Positions 53,517 through 63,189 of a stretch of 64,000 nucleotides of DNA are shown piece by piece. This stretch comes from an uncultured Cohaesibacter sp. (GTDB taxonomy: Bacteria; Pseudomonadota; Alphaproteobacteria; Rhizobiales; Cohaesibacteraceae). Position 1 is the first letter of the stretch; every line of letters begins with the position of its first letter. The notes under the pieces were generated by a model, which was not told where the DNA came from, did no database searches, and saw only the letters and a list, made by a program, of their open reading frames with translations. The DNA lies in NCBI RefSeq assembly GCF_963678225.1, contig NZ_OY782764.1, positions 1,493,001 through 1,557,000 on the forward strand, in the 5' to 3' direction. The translations under genes and the position numbers were made by a program.

Positions 53517-54272
53517 ATGATCACGGATACAGGTAAGAGACGCTATCAGGAAGTTGCCGAGGCGCTGAAAAAGGAAATGATTGATCAGTCTCTCTCCGTG
53601 GGGACGCGTTTGCGGACGGAAAGACAGATTGCTGAAGATTTCGATGTGTCGCGTTCGGTTGTCCGTGAAGCGATCATCATGCTGGAAATCGAGGGTCTCG
53701 TGTCGGTACGCAAGGGGTCTGGCATCTATATCGAGCGTCTGCCCAATCAATCCGAAAAGAATGCCATCGCGCGCTCGGATATAGGACCGTTCGAATTGTT
53801 GCAGGCGCGTCAGTTGCTGGAAAGCAATATCGCCGCTTTTGCCGCAACCATGGTGACCAAGAACGACATTCAGCGCATGCAGGAAGCGCTAGACATGGAA
53901 ATTCAGGCCATTGATTCTGGCAAGGCCGATTATGACGGCGACGAGTGGTTCCACCGACTGATCGCGGAATCCACTCAGAATGGCGTCCTGATCGATATGG
54001 TCAATGACATGTGGCGCCTTAGAAAAGGCAACCAGATATGGGATGGCCTGCATGCCCGCATCTTTGATGAGAGCTATCGTCAGCAATGGCTGGATGATCA
54101 TCAGCAGATTCTGACGGCCCTCAACCGCAAGGATCCGGGCAAGGCCCGTGACGCCATGTGGAACCATCTCGAGAATGTGCGCAATACGCTTCTGGTGCTC
54201 TCAGATGTTGAGGATCCGAAGTTTGATGGAGATCTGTTCAAGACGCCCAAAGTCGTCAAGCTGAACAAGTAA
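53517..54272 (+). CDS. GntR/FadR-subfamily regulator, UxuR-like
   Basis: The 251-residue protein has the GntR winged helix (RLRTERQIAEDFDVSRSVVRE, near 28-48) and an all-helical FCD effector domain with metal-binding residues (Asp/His around EWFHRLIAES). UxuR/ExuR of enterobacteria belong to this group and respond to fructuronate or galacturonate. The gene lies between the glucuronidase and uxuA. The TTGGTCAACCAA palindromes in front of the two arms are its likely targets. Confidence 0.87.
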   Translation: MITDTGKRRYQEVAEALKKEMIDQSLSVGTRLRTERQIAEDFDVSRSVVREAIIMLEIEGLVSVRKGSGIYIERLPNQSEKNAIARSDIGPFELLQARQLLESNIAAFAATMVTKNDIQRMQEALDMEIQAIDSGKADYDGDEWFHRLIAESTQNGVLIDMVNDMWRLRKGNQIWDGLHARIFDESYRQQWLDDHQQILTALNRKDPGKARDAMWNHLENVRNTLLVLSDVEDPKFDGDLFKTPKVVKLNK

Positions 54273-54379
54273 CAGGTCGGCTGCGTCAAGTTGGTGTGAC
54301 GAAGCTGGCAAGAAACCCTGTTCCCGATTGCACATGACCAGCAGTCCGGAGCACTTAAACTGGAAATAAGAGGCAAAAA

Positions 54380-55537
54380 ATGAAACAGACCTGGCGCTGG
54401 TACGGGCCTAATGATCCGGTCACCCTTGACGACATCCGTCAGGCTGGGGCCACCGGCATTGTCACCGCTCTGCATGAAGTTCCAAACGGCACCGTTTGGA
54501 GCCGCGAAGCGATTGCCGAGCGCAAAAAGATCATCGAAGACAAGGGACTTGTCTGGTCTGTTGTTGAATCCATCCCGCTGCATGAAGACATCAAGCTTCA
54601 GCGCGGTGACTACAAGACCCTGATTGCAAACTGGGGTGAATCCCTGCGCAATCTGGCCTTGGAAGGGGTCAACAACATTTGCTACAACTTCATGCCTGTT
54701 CTGGACTGGACCCGGACCGATCTGGCTTGGGAATTGCCTACCGGTGCCCGCTGCCTGCGCTTTGACGCAGACCGCTTTGCAGCCTTCGATCTGTATATTC
54801 TCGAACGTGCAGAAGCACAGGACGAATATACGGACGAGGAAAAGGCTTCGGCAAAAGCCTGCTTTGATGCGATGACAGAAGATGACAAAAATCTTCTGGT
54901 GCGCAACATGATCGCTGGTCTGCCCGGTTCTGAAGAGAGCTACACCATCGAGCAGTTCCGTGCCCAGCTCAATCTCTACAAGGAGATTGATGCGGACAAA
55001 CTGCGCGAGCATCTGGCCGAGTTCCTGAACACGGTTCTGCCGATTGCCGATGAAGTGGGCGCAGTCATGGCGATCCATCCCGATGATCCGCCCCGTCCGC
55101 TGTTTGGTCTGCCACGTATCGTTTCCACCGTAGAAGACATGCGTGCTCTCAGGGCCATCAACCAGAGCCCGGCCAATGGCTTTACCCTGTGCACCGGTTC
55201 CTACGGTGTGCGTGGCGACAATGACCTAACGGCAATGATCGACGAATTCGCCGACTTCATTCACTTCTTCCATCTGCGTTCCACCCAGCGCGACGGCAAG
55301 AGCTTCTATGAAGCCAACCATCTGGAAGGCGACGGCAATCTGGTTGAAGTCATCAAGCACTTCAAGAGCGTGGAAGACAAGGTGGGCAAATCGATTCCGT
55401 TCCGCCCAGACCACGGTCATCAGATTCTCGATGATCTGACCCGTCGCTCCAATCCCGGCTATCCGGCGATTGGACGTTTGAGAGGCCTTGCCGAATTGCG
55501 CGGCGCCATGGCCGCTCTGGGCGGTAATCTCGACTAA
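54380..55537 (+). CDS. uxuA: mannonate dehydratase
   Basis: The 385-residue protein removes water from D-mannonate to give 2-keto-3-deoxygluconate. It matches UxuA over its length (E. coli 394): [58 protein letters not shown] for metal binding, and [12 protein letters not shown] near the C-terminus. It is last in the plus arm and is followed by a strong terminator. Confidence 0.96.
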   Translation: MKQTWRWYGPNDPVTLDDIRQAGATGIVTALHEVPNGTVWSREAIAERKKIIEDKGLVWSVVESIPLHEDIKLQRGDYKTLIANWGESLRNLALEGVNNICYNFMPVLDWTRTDLAWELPTGARCLRFDADRFAAFDLYILERAEAQDEYTDEEKASAKACFDAMTEDDKNLLVRNMIAGLPGSEESYTIEQFRAQLNLYKEIDADKLREHLAEFLNTVLPIADEVGAVMAIHPDDPPRPLFGLPRIVSTVEDMRALRAINQSPANGFTLCTGSYGVRGDNDLTAMIDEFADFIHFFHLRSTQRDGKSFYEANHLEGDGNLVEVIKHFKSVEDKVGKSIPFRPDHGHQILDDLTRRSNPGYPAIGRLRGLAELRGAMAALGGNLD

Positions 55538-55550
55538 AAATCAAGGTGAG

Positions 55551-55600
55551 GCGCGCAGTCTCCGGTTAGCAAACCAGCCCGGAGACTGCGCGCCTTTTTC
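55551..55600 (+). terminator. strong intrinsic terminator after uxuA
   Basis: GGCGCGCAGTCTCCGG (55551-55566) pairs fully with CCGGAGACTGCGCGCC (55580-55595) and is followed by TTTTT. Confidence 0.92.
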
Positions 55601-55915
55601 TTTGCCCATTTTTCGGGCATTGACGCATGCGCTTGCTCTTTGTTTCTCCAAACCTTTTTTGAAGCACAGCGTCCGGACGCGCCCAGAATAGCCCTCTGTC
55701 AGCATGTTAATGGACGCTGAAGCGCTTGCTCTTTGGGCCAATTTTTACTATGCAGGCAAGGTCAGTTCCTAAGAAACAAAAGCTGATAAACTGTTCGCTT
55801 TCTCTATGATTCATGTAAAATTGCTTCATTTTACTTGCGGATTCGGGACCAAACGAATTAGCTTTTGACCAATAAATGGAATAAGCCTTTTGGGAACAAC
55901 AGGGAGATATTTTCT
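55601..55915. repeat. intergenic region before oppA with a 14-bp direct repeat
   Basis: GCGCTTGCTCTTTG occurs at 55629-55642 and again at 55722-55735, 93 bases apart. The rest is AT-rich and should carry the promoter of the peptide transporter. No gene is supported. Confidence 0.5.
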
Positions 55916-57502
55916 ATGATGAAAAATTCTATTGCAGCCCTCCTGCTGGCTGGAGTGTGCGCACTTCCGCTGGTTGCGACGTCTGCTTCTGCAGAGGTTG
56001 TCTATAACCGTGGTAACTCGGCTGATCCGGAAACCCTTGATCAGCACAAGACCCAGACGGTCTACGAATCCCATATCCTGCGCGATCTCTATGAAGGTCT
56101 TCTGGCCTACAGCGCAGACGGCAAATGCGTTGCCGGCGTAGCCGAATCCTGGGACATCTCCGAAGATGGTCTGGTCTATACCTTCCATTTCCGTGATGAT
56201 GCCAAATGGTCCAACGGCGATCCTGTGGTTGCTGGCGATTTCGTCTATTCCCTGCGTCGTATTGAAGATCCGGAAACGGCTGCTCAATATTCCACCATCA
56301 TGTATCCGATCCTGAATGCCGAGAAGGTCAACAAGGGTGAGCTGCCAACCGAAGAACTCGGTGTCAAGGCGATTGACGATGCCACTCTGGAAATCACACT
56401 GAATGCGCCGACCCCGTATTTCCTGGGTCAGCTCTGCCATCAGTCTGCTCTGCCAGTGCATCCGGCAAGCGTTGAAAAATATGGCGAGGATTTCTCCAAG
56501 CCGGGCAACATGGTTTCCAACGGTGCCTTCACGCTGGCCGAGTTCGTTCCGAACAGCCATGTGAAAGCTGTCAAGAACCCTATGTTCCATGACGCAGCAG
56601 ACGTTAAAATTGATGCCGTCATGTATTACCCGACCGAAGATCGCGGGGCTGCTCTGCGCCGCTTCCAGGCTGGCGAACTGGATTCCAACAACGATGCTCC
56701 GGTCGAACAGGTCGACTTCATGCGTGAAAATCTGGGTGACCAGTTCCGCGTAGCCCCATATCTGGGCACCTACTATTACGCAGTGAACACCACCGAAGAT
56801 AAGCTGGCCGACCCGAAAATCCGTCGCGCCCTGTCCATGGCGATTGATCGTGAATTCATCGCCGACGACATCTGGGGTGGCACCATGCTGCCGGGCTATT
56901 CGCTCGTTCCTCCCGGAATTGGCAACTATGGCGAACCTGCCTATGCCGACTTCAAGGATATGGACCAGTTCGACCGTGAAGACGCTGCAAAGGCCATTCT
57001 GGAAGAAGCCGGTTACAGCGAAGACAAGCCGCTCGAAGTGGAAATCCGCTACAATACGTCGGAAAACCACAAGAATACGGCCGTTGCCATTGCTGACATG
57101 TGGAAACAGATCGGTGTGAAAACCACGTTGCTGAACACCGACACCAAGACCCACTATGCGAACCTGCGTGAACATGCTCCGTTCGACTTTGCACGCGCTG
57201 GCTGGATCGGTGACTATTCAGACCCGCAGAACTTCCTGATGCTCGTAGAATCCGATTCCGGCTTCAACTATGCCCAGTGGAAGAATGCGGACTATGATGC
57301 ACTGATGGACAAAGCTGCCATGACTGTGGATCTGGATAAACGCGCTGAAATTCTCTTCAACGCTGAAAAGATCTTCATGGAAAATCAGCCTTATTTGCCG
57401 CTGCTTTACTACAGCTCTCTTAGCCTTGTTTCCGACAAGCTGCATGGCTGGGAAGATAACCTCCTGAACGTCCATCCTTCTCGCTGGATGTCCAAGGACT
57501 AA
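55916..57502 (+). CDS. oppA: oligopeptide ABC transporter substrate-binding protein (OppA-like)
   Basis: The 528-residue protein has a signal peptide (IAALLLAGVCALPLVATSASA) and the SBP_bac_5 fold: NRGNSADPETLDQHKTQTVY, WSNGDPVVAGDFVYSLRRI (the family signature, near 110) and AGWIGDYSDPQNFL near 430, which is typical of peptide binders. AGGGAG lies before the ATG at 55916, which is used instead of the open frame from 55865. A terminator follows, so the receptor is made in excess over the permease. Confidence 0.9.
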   Translation: MMKNSIAALLLAGVCALPLVATSASAEVVYNRGNSADPETLDQHKTQTVYESHILRDLYEGLLAYSADGKCVAGVAESWDISEDGLVYTFHFRDDAKWSNGDPVVAGDFVYSLRRIEDPETAAQYSTIMYPILNAEKVNKGELPTEELGVKAIDDATLEITLNAPTPYFLGQLCHQSALPVHPASVEKYGEDFSKPGNMVSNGAFTLAEFVPNSHVKAVKNPMFHDAADVKIDAVMYYPTEDRGAALRRFQAGELDSNNDAPVEQVDFMRENLGDQFRVAPYLGTYYYAVNTTEDKLADPKIRRALSMAIDREFIADDIWGGTMLPGYSLVPPGIGNYGEPAYADFKDMDQFDREDAAKAILEEAGYSEDKPLEVEIRYNTSENHKNTAVAIADMWKQIGVKTTLLNTDTKTHYANLREHAPFDFARAGWIGDYSDPQNFLMLVESDSGFNYAQWKNADYDALMDKAAMTVDLDKRAEILFNAEKIFMENQPYLPLLYYSSLSLVSDKLHGWEDNLLNVHPSRWMSKD

Positions 57503-57517
57503 GCCGGTTAAAACCAT

Positions 57518-57546
57518 GAAGGGCTGCCTTTTGGCAGCCCTTTTGT
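57518..57546 (+). terminator. terminator/attenuator after oppA
   Basis: GGGCTGCC and GGCAGCCC over a TTTT loop, followed by TTTTGTG, 18 bases after the stop. The 258 bases from here to oppB contain no supported gene. Confidence 0.8.
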
Positions 57547-57804
57547 GTACAATTGTGGCATTTGAGTTCGCTTTTTGCGGACAGATTGCTAGAATTGCCA
57601 AGCAAGAAGCGATAAAACTTCGATAAGAAAAATAAGAAGTGAACCTGGGACGCGCTTTCGCAATCTATGCGGCCGTCAGGATGTCTTCGATTTCAAAAAC
57701 TTCATTGATGTCGACGAAAAGTCAGGTCCGGGTATCCGACGAAACTGCCTCTGTGCCCCGGTTCGGGGAAGGGCTGCAGAAAACTTCATTCAGAAGGACG
57801 CATT

Positions 57805-58728
57805 ATGCTGCGATATGTGTTCAAGCGACTGCTAACCGCTATTCCGACATTGTTCATCATTGTCACGCTTTCCTTTTTCCTCATCCGCGTGGCCCCCGGC
57901 GGGCCGTTTGATCTGGAGCGTCCGCTCGATCCCAAGGTGATGGAAAATCTCAACAAGATCTACAATCTCGATAAGTCCCTGCTGGAGCAATATTTCATTT
58001 ATATGAATAACGTGCTGCACGGCAATCTGGGCCCGAGCTTCTTCTTCCGTGATTTCACGGTTGCCGAAATGTTTGGCAACGGGTTGCCTATTTCCGTTGA
58101 AATCGGCGGATATGCGCTGCTGATGGCGATTATTGTTGGCGGAGCACTTGGTGTCTGGGCCGCTCTTAAACAGAACCAGTTGCCCGACTATTCTGTGATG
58201 ACGGTTGCGACCATGGGCATCACCATTCCCAACTTTGTTGTTGCGCCAATCCTGACGCTGATCTTCGGGGTCATGCTGGGATGGCTGCCCGTTGGTGGCT
58301 GGAACAATGGGGCTTGGGAGAATAAGATCCTGCCGATTGTCACGCTCGGCCTGCCGCAGGTTGCCGTCGTGGCGCGCCTGACGCGCGGTGCCATGATCGA
58401 AGCGCTACGCTCGCATCATATCCGAACCGCCCGTGCCAACGGACTACCCGGCTGGATGGTTGTTGTTGTTCATGCCCTGCGTGGCGCCTTGTTGCCGGTT
58501 GTTTCCTATGCCGGTCCGGCCGCAGCTGCTTTGCTGACCGGCTCGGTGGTGATTGAAACCGTCTTCGGTATTCCTGGCGTTGGCCGCTATTTCGTACAGG
58601 GCGCGCTCAACCGCGACTATCCTCTGGTCATGGGCACCGTGATTGTCATTGCGGTCTTCATCATGGTCTTCAACCTGATCGTCGACCTGCTTTATGCCTG
58701 GCTCGATCCACGCGTGCGCTACGATTGA
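57805..58728 (+). CDS. oppB: peptide ABC transporter permease (OppB-like)
   Basis: The 307-residue membrane protein has six helices, the N-terminal OppB block LRYVFKRLLTAIPTLFIIVT, and the EAA loop contacting the ATPase (RGAMIEALRSHHIRTARANG). It pairs with the OppC-like subunit encoded eight bases downstream. Long frames on the other strand and at 57639-57911 are shadows. Confidence 0.93.
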   Translation: MLRYVFKRLLTAIPTLFIIVTLSFFLIRVAPGGPFDLERPLDPKVMENLNKIYNLDKSLLEQYFIYMNNVLHGNLGPSFFFRDFTVAEMFGNGLPISVEIGGYALLMAIIVGGALGVWAALKQNQLPDYSVMTVATMGITIPNFVVAPILTLIFGVMLGWLPVGGWNNGAWENKILPIVTLGLPQVAVVARLTRGAMIEALRSHHIRTARANGLPGWMVVVVHALRGALLPVVSYAGPAAAALLTGSVVIETVFGIPGVGRYFVQGALNRDYPLVMGTVIVIAVFIMVFNLIVDLLYAWLDPRVRYD

Positions 58729-58735
58729 GGGAACA

Positions 58736-59887
58736 ATGAATAATAAAACTCCAAAAACCAAAGCCGGACAGGCAGCCGAAAAGCTGGTTGAAGCGCAGGT
58801 GGGTCGCTCCCTCTGGGATGATGCATGGGCGCGCCTGAAAGCAAACCGTGCGGCAATGACGTCCTTTGTCGTGCTGTTTTTTATCGCCTTGGCCTGCTTC
58901 TTTGGCCCCTTCTTTACCGGTCACCAGTATGACACGGTCTACAGAAACTATGTGAAGGTGCCCAGCTCTCTTGCTGCCTATCCAAGGGATGACGAGATTG
59001 CGCCTGCCTTGGAAAAAGTACTCAAGCGCGCGCGGCTCACCGCAGCGGACATCAAGATCGCCGACAAGGAGGTGATCGTACAGGCCACCTCCAAACGTGC
59101 CATCAATGAAAAGGCCGTCCGCTATTTCGATCGCTCGGACCTGTTCAAGAATGCGGCTTTTTCCGATTTTTCCGATGACAAGAAGAGTGTGACCATTACG
59201 GCCAAGATTGACCGTATACATTTCTACTTCGGCACCGACGCCAACGGACGTGATCTGTTGACGCGAACGCTGATCGCCGGACGGATCTCGCTGATCATCG
59301 GTCTGCTGGCTTCCGGCGTTGCTCTGCTCATCGGAGTGACCTATGGGTCGCTGTCGGGCTATTTCGGCGGCAGGGTCGACCTCATCATGATGCGCGTTGT
59401 CGATGTGCTCTATTCGCTACCTTTCATTTTCTTCGTGATTCTGCTGGTGGTCTTCTTCGGGCGAAACTTCATATTGATGTTCATCGCTGTGGGTGCGGTG
59501 GAATGGCTGGATATGGCCCGTATCGTGCGTGGGCAGACACTGTCGATCAAGCGGCAGGAATATGTGCTCGCCGCCGAGGCTATGGGCGTCGGGGCGGGAG
59601 GTATCCTGCGCCGGCATATCATTCCCAACACATTGGGGCCTGTGGTTATCTTCGTGACCCTTCTTGTGCCCAAGGTCATCCTGCTTGAAAGCTTCCTGTC
59701 CTTCCTTGGCCTCGGCGTTCAGGAGCCCATGACTTCATGGGGCGTGCTGATTTCCGAAGGCGCGCGCAACTTGCAAGGGGCCAGCTGGATGTTGATCTTC
59801 CCATCCATCTTCCTCACAGCAACGCTGTTTGCGCTCAATTTCATTGGTGACGGTCTGCGCGATGCGCTGGACCCCAAAGATCGATAG
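58736..59887 (+). CDS. oppC: peptide ABC transporter permease (OppC-like) with enlarged periplasmic loop
   Basis: The 383-residue protein has an N-terminal cytoplasmic stretch, a first helix (SFVVLFFIALACFFGPFF), then about 130 residues of soluble loop before HFYFGTDANGRDLLTRT and five more helices with the EAA loop (RGQTLSIKRQEYVLAAEAMG). The loop (about 62-175) is longer than in E. coli OppC (302 residues). GAGGGAAC precedes the ATG at 58736; the frame to 58694 lies inside oppB. Confidence 0.92.
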   Translation: MNNKTPKTKAGQAAEKLVEAQVGRSLWDDAWARLKANRAAMTSFVVLFFIALACFFGPFFTGHQYDTVYRNYVKVPSSLAAYPRDDEIAPALEKVLKRARLTAADIKIADKEVIVQATSKRAINEKAVRYFDRSDLFKNAAFSDFSDDKKSVTITAKIDRIHFYFGTDANGRDLLTRTLIAGRISLIIGLLASGVALLIGVTYGSLSGYFGGRVDLIMMRVVDVLYSLPFIFFVILLVVFFGRNFILMFIAVGAVEWLDMARIVRGQTLSIKRQEYVLAAEAMGVGAGGILRRHIIPNTLGPVVIFVTLLVPKVILLESFLSFLGLGVQEPMTSWGVLISEGARNLQGASWMLIFPSIFLTATLFALNFIGDGLRDALDPKDR

Positions 59888-59899
59888 GAGCACGGGACA

Positions 59900-61519
59900 A
59901 TGACAGATACCAAAACACCTCTGCTCGATATCAATGATCTGCATGTGCATTTTGAAACCAACAGCGACAAGGATGTGCATGCCGTGCGCGGCATTCACAT
60001 GCATATCGAAAAGGGCGAAACGGTTGCAGTTGTTGGAGAATCCGGCTCTGGCAAAAGTCAGGTCATGATGTCGGCCATGGGCCTTCTGGCCGATAATGGT
60101 TGGGTAGAAGGCTCGGTGAAATATAATGGCACCGAAATTCTGGGGCTCTCCAAACGCAAGCTGAATAGCTATCGCGGCTCCAAGATGACCATGATCTTTC
60201 AGGAACCCATGACCTCGCTTGATCCGCTCTATACCATTGGTCGGCAGATTTGCGAGCCTTTGCGGGTTCACCAGAAAATGGACAAGAAGCGTGCGATGGC
60301 GCGTGCGCTTGAGCTGTTGGAACTGGTGGGGATTCCTGAGCCGAAAAAGCGGCTCAAATCCTATCCTCATGAGATGTCCGGCGGCCAGCGTCAGCGCGTC
60401 ATGATTGCCATGGCGCTTGCCAATGATCCTGATCTGCTGATCGCAGATGAACCGACCACGGCTCTGGATGTGACCATTCAGGCCCAGATTCTGCAGCTGT
60501 TGGCTGATCTTCAGAAAAAATTGGGCATGGCCATCCTCTTCATTACTCACGACCTGAACATCGTGCGTCGCTTCGCCGACAGGGTTTATGTGATGAAGAC
60601 AGGAGAAGTGGTGGAAGAAGGCAACACGGCTGAAATTTTCGACAATCCGAGCCACGATTATACCAGAATGCTGCTTTCGGCCGAACCTGAAGGCACAAAG
60701 GAAGCTCCTGACACGGGGGCTCCGATTCTGCTCGAAGGCAAGGGCGTCAATGTTAGCTTCAACATCACATCTGGCTTGTTCGGCTCGCAAACCCATGTAC
60801 TGCGCGCTGTCAACAATGTTGATATCCGCCTGCATCAAGGGCAGACCATTGGCATTGTCGGGGAATCTGGCTCGGGAAAATCCACCCTTGGGCGGGCGCT
60901 CCTGCGACTGACAGATATCAGCGGCGAGGTTTTGCTTGATGGGGTCGACATGAGCCAGATTGCGGGGGACGCTATGCGCGAACAGCGCAAGCGCTTACAG
61001 TTGGTCTTTCAGGATCCCTTCGGCTCCCTGTCGCCGCGTATGATGGTGGGACAGATTATTACGGAAGGTCTTCTGGTGCATCACCCTGAATTGTCGGCAA
61101 AAGAGCGTGACTTGCGTGCGATTGAAGCTCTGGAAGAAGTGCAGCTTGATCCATCCATGCGCAACCGTTATCCGCACGAATTCTCCGGCGGTCAGCGTCA
61201 GCGTATTGCGATTGCACGGGCCATGGTGCTTAAGCCAAGAATCGTGGTGCTGGATGAGCCAACATCCGCTCTGGACCGGTCGGTGCAAAAGCAGATTGTC
61301 GATCTGCTGAGGGATCTGCAAGATAAGAACAATCTTTCTTATCTCTTCATCTCACACGACCTAACCGTTGTCAGAGCCATGTCTGACTATGTGATGGTCA
61401 TGAAGCAGGGCGTCATTGTGGAAGAGGGGCTGACGGAGCAGATCTTTGATGCGCCAAGAGAGCTCTATACCAAACAGTTGATGGCGGCAGCTTTCGATCT
61501 GGAGCCGATCTCTGCGTGA
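59900..61519 (+). CDS. oppDF: peptide ABC transporter ATPase, OppD-OppF fusion
   Basis: The 539-residue protein holds two complete ABC domains in tandem. The first (1-265) has Walker A GESGSGKSQ, signature MSGGQRQR and Walker B LLIADEPTT. The second (280-535) has GESGSGKST, FSGGQRQR and IVVLDEPTS. The two usual subunits OppD and OppF are thus one chain, common in Rhizobiales. It energises the OppBC channel. It starts twelve bases after oppC with AGGAGC upstream. Confidence 0.94.
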   Translation: MTDTKTPLLDINDLHVHFETNSDKDVHAVRGIHMHIEKGETVAVVGESGSGKSQVMMSAMGLLADNGWVEGSVKYNGTEILGLSKRKLNSYRGSKMTMIFQEPMTSLDPLYTIGRQICEPLRVHQKMDKKRAMARALELLELVGIPEPKKRLKSYPHEMSGGQRQRVMIAMALANDPDLLIADEPTTALDVTIQAQILQLLADLQKKLGMAILFITHDLNIVRRFADRVYVMKTGEVVEEGNTAEIFDNPSHDYTRMLLSAEPEGTKEAPDTGAPILLEGKGVNVSFNITSGLFGSQTHVLRAVNNVDIRLHQGQTIGIVGESGSGKSTLGRALLRLTDISGEVLLDGVDMSQIAGDAMREQRKRLQLVFQDPFGSLSPRMMVGQIITEGLLVHHPELSAKERDLRAIEALEEVQLDPSMRNRYPHEFSGGQRQRIAIARAMVLKPRIVVLDEPTSALDRSVQKQIVDLLRDLQDKNNLSYLFISHDLTVVRAMSDYVMVMKQGVIVEEGLTEQIFDAPRELYTKQLMAAAFDLEPISA

Positions 61520-61544
61520 TCAATGATCCCAAGAGCTAAATATA

Positions 61545-61569
61545 GGGCGCCGGCAACGGCGCCTTTTTT
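61545..61569 (+). terminator. terminator of the opp operon
   Basis: GGCGCC and GGCGCC (self-pairing) around GGCAAC, extended by flanking pairs, followed by TTTTTT, 26 bases after the stop. Confidence 0.85.
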
Positions 61570-62434
61570 GCGCGCGACAGCAGCTGTTCCTCGTATCTTG
61601 GGAAAGAAAGAAGCAAGGGATGCCCTAAGAGGACTTTCCAAAGCCGGAATCAGCGTCTGATTCAGAGCCATTCCCAACCGACATGTGTCGGCATCACGAA
61701 TGATTGAGCTTAAAAACGCTCTCCATCTGTGGATAAAACAGCGGAAAATGCGCGCTAACCAACAGGTGCGGCAAATTTACACTATTACACACGATGAAAA
61801 CTTGTAGATGGGCTTTTCAAGGATAATTTCTGCTGATATAAATTTCGTCACGGAGCAAGCACTACCCGTCAGGTGTCGCAAGCAGTAAAGCTTAGACAGG
61901 TAACCCAACTCGCCCCGTGACGACAGTGTCCACCATGTGTCGCAAGCAGTTCGGCGGACAGACTGTAACCATTCAAGCTGTTGACGCAGCATCGAATGGT
62001 ATCTCTATGTTGCGGCATGTTCGGAATTCGCAAGTTCCAGCATGCCGCACATTGAATCTCTTCTCCAAAAATCAAGCCATACAACGTCTGTATCGATTTG
62101 ATGCAGCGTATTTTTTATTTTCAGAGCCACTGTCAGATCTCATCTTGTGTCGCTAAATCATAAGCCAGTGACAAACTGGCAACTGTGATTTATTTGACCA
62201 AAGCGTCATTACGAACTGACATTTTGTGTAATCAGAAGATAGACAAATGGACATTGATTGTCAATCTTTAAGGGGAAAAAAATTTACAGAAATCGGGATT
62301 TCGTATATTGTTTCTATTAGAAAAAAATAATTCCATCGCTAAAGCCAATATACTGTGGTGACAGGCGAGATTGCAGTCCAGATTTTTGAAGAAGGGAAGC
62401 ACATTCGTGTCGCAAGGAATGTGTCGCAAGCAAA
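61570..62434. other. long intergenic region with GTGTCGCAAG repeats before tetR
   Basis: No gene is supported in these 865 bases. GTGTCGCAAGCAG lies at 61873-61885 and 61938-61950, GTGTCGC at 62147-62153, GTGTCGCAAGG at 62407-62417 and GTGTCGCAAGCA at 62421-62432, directly against the tetR start codon. The part from 62,200 to 62,360 is very AT-rich and may hold the promoter. The repeats may be operators of the TetR protein; see findings. Confidence 0.5.
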
Positions 62435-63016
62435 ATGACGAGCACCAAAGATAAAGTTATTCAAGCCGCGCACGAGTTGATTTCGCGCTATGGCTATAAT
62501 CGTACTTCCATGACGGATGTCGCCAAGCAGGCAGGCCTTTCACGGCAAACGGTTTATGCGGTCTTTGCCAATAAGGAAGACCTGTTTGCGGAAACCTCCT
62601 ATCATGTATTTCATGAACGACTGAACAAAACGCGGGAAGAAATCACGCACTGCACGTCGCTGGGTGACCAGCTGAATACTTATTTCGAGAATATGGTTGT
62701 GCAGCCTTTTATCTTTTTGCAAAATCATCCCGAGGCGATAACGCTGTGGAATGATGCTGACATGAATAACCATCCGGCGATTGCAAAGCTCAAGCATGAG
62801 CATCGCCAGTTTCTCGCAGAGCTTTTGGTTCCTTACACCAAATATATCGGCGCCTCGGGGCAATGCCCTGCCCATATGGCCGATTTCATTATTATGACAT
62901 GTAGGGAAATGAAGTGCGGCAAGGCTGATTCCATCGAAGAATTGCACCGCCTGCTGGATACGCTATCTGCTTCAATCCTGGCTCTCACATCCCAAGGGGG
63001 CGCAGAAGCGGCCTGA
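62435..63016 (+). CDS. TetR-family transcription regulator
   Basis: The 193-residue protein has the TetR N-terminal helix-turn-helix (HELISRYGYNRTSMTDVAKQ, AGLSRQTVYAVFANKEDLF, residues about 13-51) and a helical ligand-binding domain. It follows a long intergenic region with repeated GTGTCGCAAG and is convergent with the porin gene. Target and ligand cannot be read from the context; self-control through the repeats is the simplest model. Confidence 0.87.
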   Translation: MTSTKDKVIQAAHELISRYGYNRTSMTDVAKQAGLSRQTVYAVFANKEDLFAETSYHVFHERLNKTREEITHCTSLGDQLNTYFENMVVQPFIFLQNHPEAITLWNDADMNNHPAIAKLKHEHRQFLAELLVPYTKYIGASGQCPAHMADFIIMTCREMKCGKADSIEELHRLLDTLSASILALTSQGGAEAA

Positions 63017-63067
63017 AAGGATAAGCAGGATTAAGATCCTGAATTGCACGTTGCAGAAAGTTTTATC

Positions 63068-63094
63068 GCCGGGCCCGCAGGGCTCGGCTTTTTT
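63068..63094 (+). terminator. terminator of tetR
   Basis: GCCGGGCCC and GGGCTCGGC over a short loop, followed by TTTTTT, about 50 bases after the stop. Confidence 0.8.
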
Positions 63095-63130
63095 GTAAGC
63101 AGTGTGAGCCGGTAAGATCTTGCAGATGCT

Positions 63131-63162
63131 AAAAATCCCGGAAGCAATGGCTCCCGGGATCC
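63131..63162 (-). terminator. terminator of the porin gene
   Basis: On the minus strand ATCCCGGGAGCC and GCTTCCGGGAT pair over a small loop and are followed by TTTTA, about 28 bases after the porin stop. Confidence 0.82.
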
Positions 63163-63189
63163 AATTTTCAGAAACAGTGTTAGCTGTTC

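Noticed and set aside
55826-57175. 449-codon minus-strand frame over oppA
   Set aside because: OppA on the plus strand has a signal peptide, ribosome site and family signature; the reverse frame has none.
61873-62432. Possible CRISPR-like array from the repeated GTGTCGCAAG
   Set aside because: Repeat unit is only 7-13 bases, spacing varies from about 14 to 250 bases, and no cas gene is present.
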